From: Muribaculaceae bacterium
Lineage (GTDB): Bacteria; Bacteroidota; Bacteroidia; Bacteroidales; Muribaculaceae
NCBI GenBank assembly: GCA_017619255.1
Contig: JAFZSS010000252.1
Location: 1-5,805 of the forward strand
Direction of reading: 5' to 3'
DNA: 5,805 bases
Part shown: piece after piece, positions 5,797 through 5,805 of the stretch
Position numbering within the stretch: the first letter of the stretch is position 1
Layout: each line of letters begins with the position of its first letter
The notes under the pieces: generated by a model
What the model was told of the DNA's origin: nothing
The model's input: only the letters and a program-made list of their open reading frames with translations
Databases searched by the model: none
Made by a program: the position numbers and the translations under genes

Positions 5797-5805
5797 ATGC
5801 CCAAT

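Overview
The window looks like a chromosomal stretch from a Bacteroidales bacterium, most likely a gut lineage near Muribaculaceae or Prevotella. Four observations support this. The protein types are typical of the group: a large-type alpha-2-macroglobulin tail, a long QueA and a paired DUF805 set. Candidate -7 boxes fit the Bacteroidetes consensus TAnnTTTG. Several genes lack a clear Shine-Dalgarno sequence. GC-rich coding DNA alternates with very AT-rich spacers. The family-level placement is inference.

Layout from left to right. Positions 1-321 are the 3' end of a gene for an alpha-2-macroglobulin family protein. Positions 322-997 form a 676-bp spacer with no convincing protein gene. It holds a stem-loop, a 22-bp near-perfect inverted repeat that could act as a bidirectional terminator, a possible small-RNA unit (promoter-like box near 525, hairpin plus T-run at 727-758), and a dense run of imperfect inverted repeats at 751-912. 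The ATP-type 6-phosphofructokinase gene pfkA (998-1987) follows, with a promoter box and a good ribosome binding site.

pfkA converges on two adjacent minus-strand DUF805 membrane-protein genes (2068-2757 and 2790-3401), and a hairpin at 2012-2045 separates the two transcripts. A 111-bp divergent promoter region (3402-3512) separates the DUF805 pair from a plus-strand pair: menA (3513-4424, menaquinone prenyltransferase) and queA (4430-5665, tRNA queuosine biosynthesis). These two are only 5 bp apart, and a terminator at 5674-5700 follows queA. The last 100 bases hold no gene but contain nested inverted repeats that run close to the window edge.

The named genes are housekeeping: glycolysis (pfkA), respiratory quinone synthesis (menA) and tRNA modification (queA). 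They form no single pathway. I see no defence system, mobile element, CRISPR array or clearly new system. The least explained parts are the structured spacer before pfkA, the duplicated DUF805 pair, and the inverted-repeat block at the right edge.
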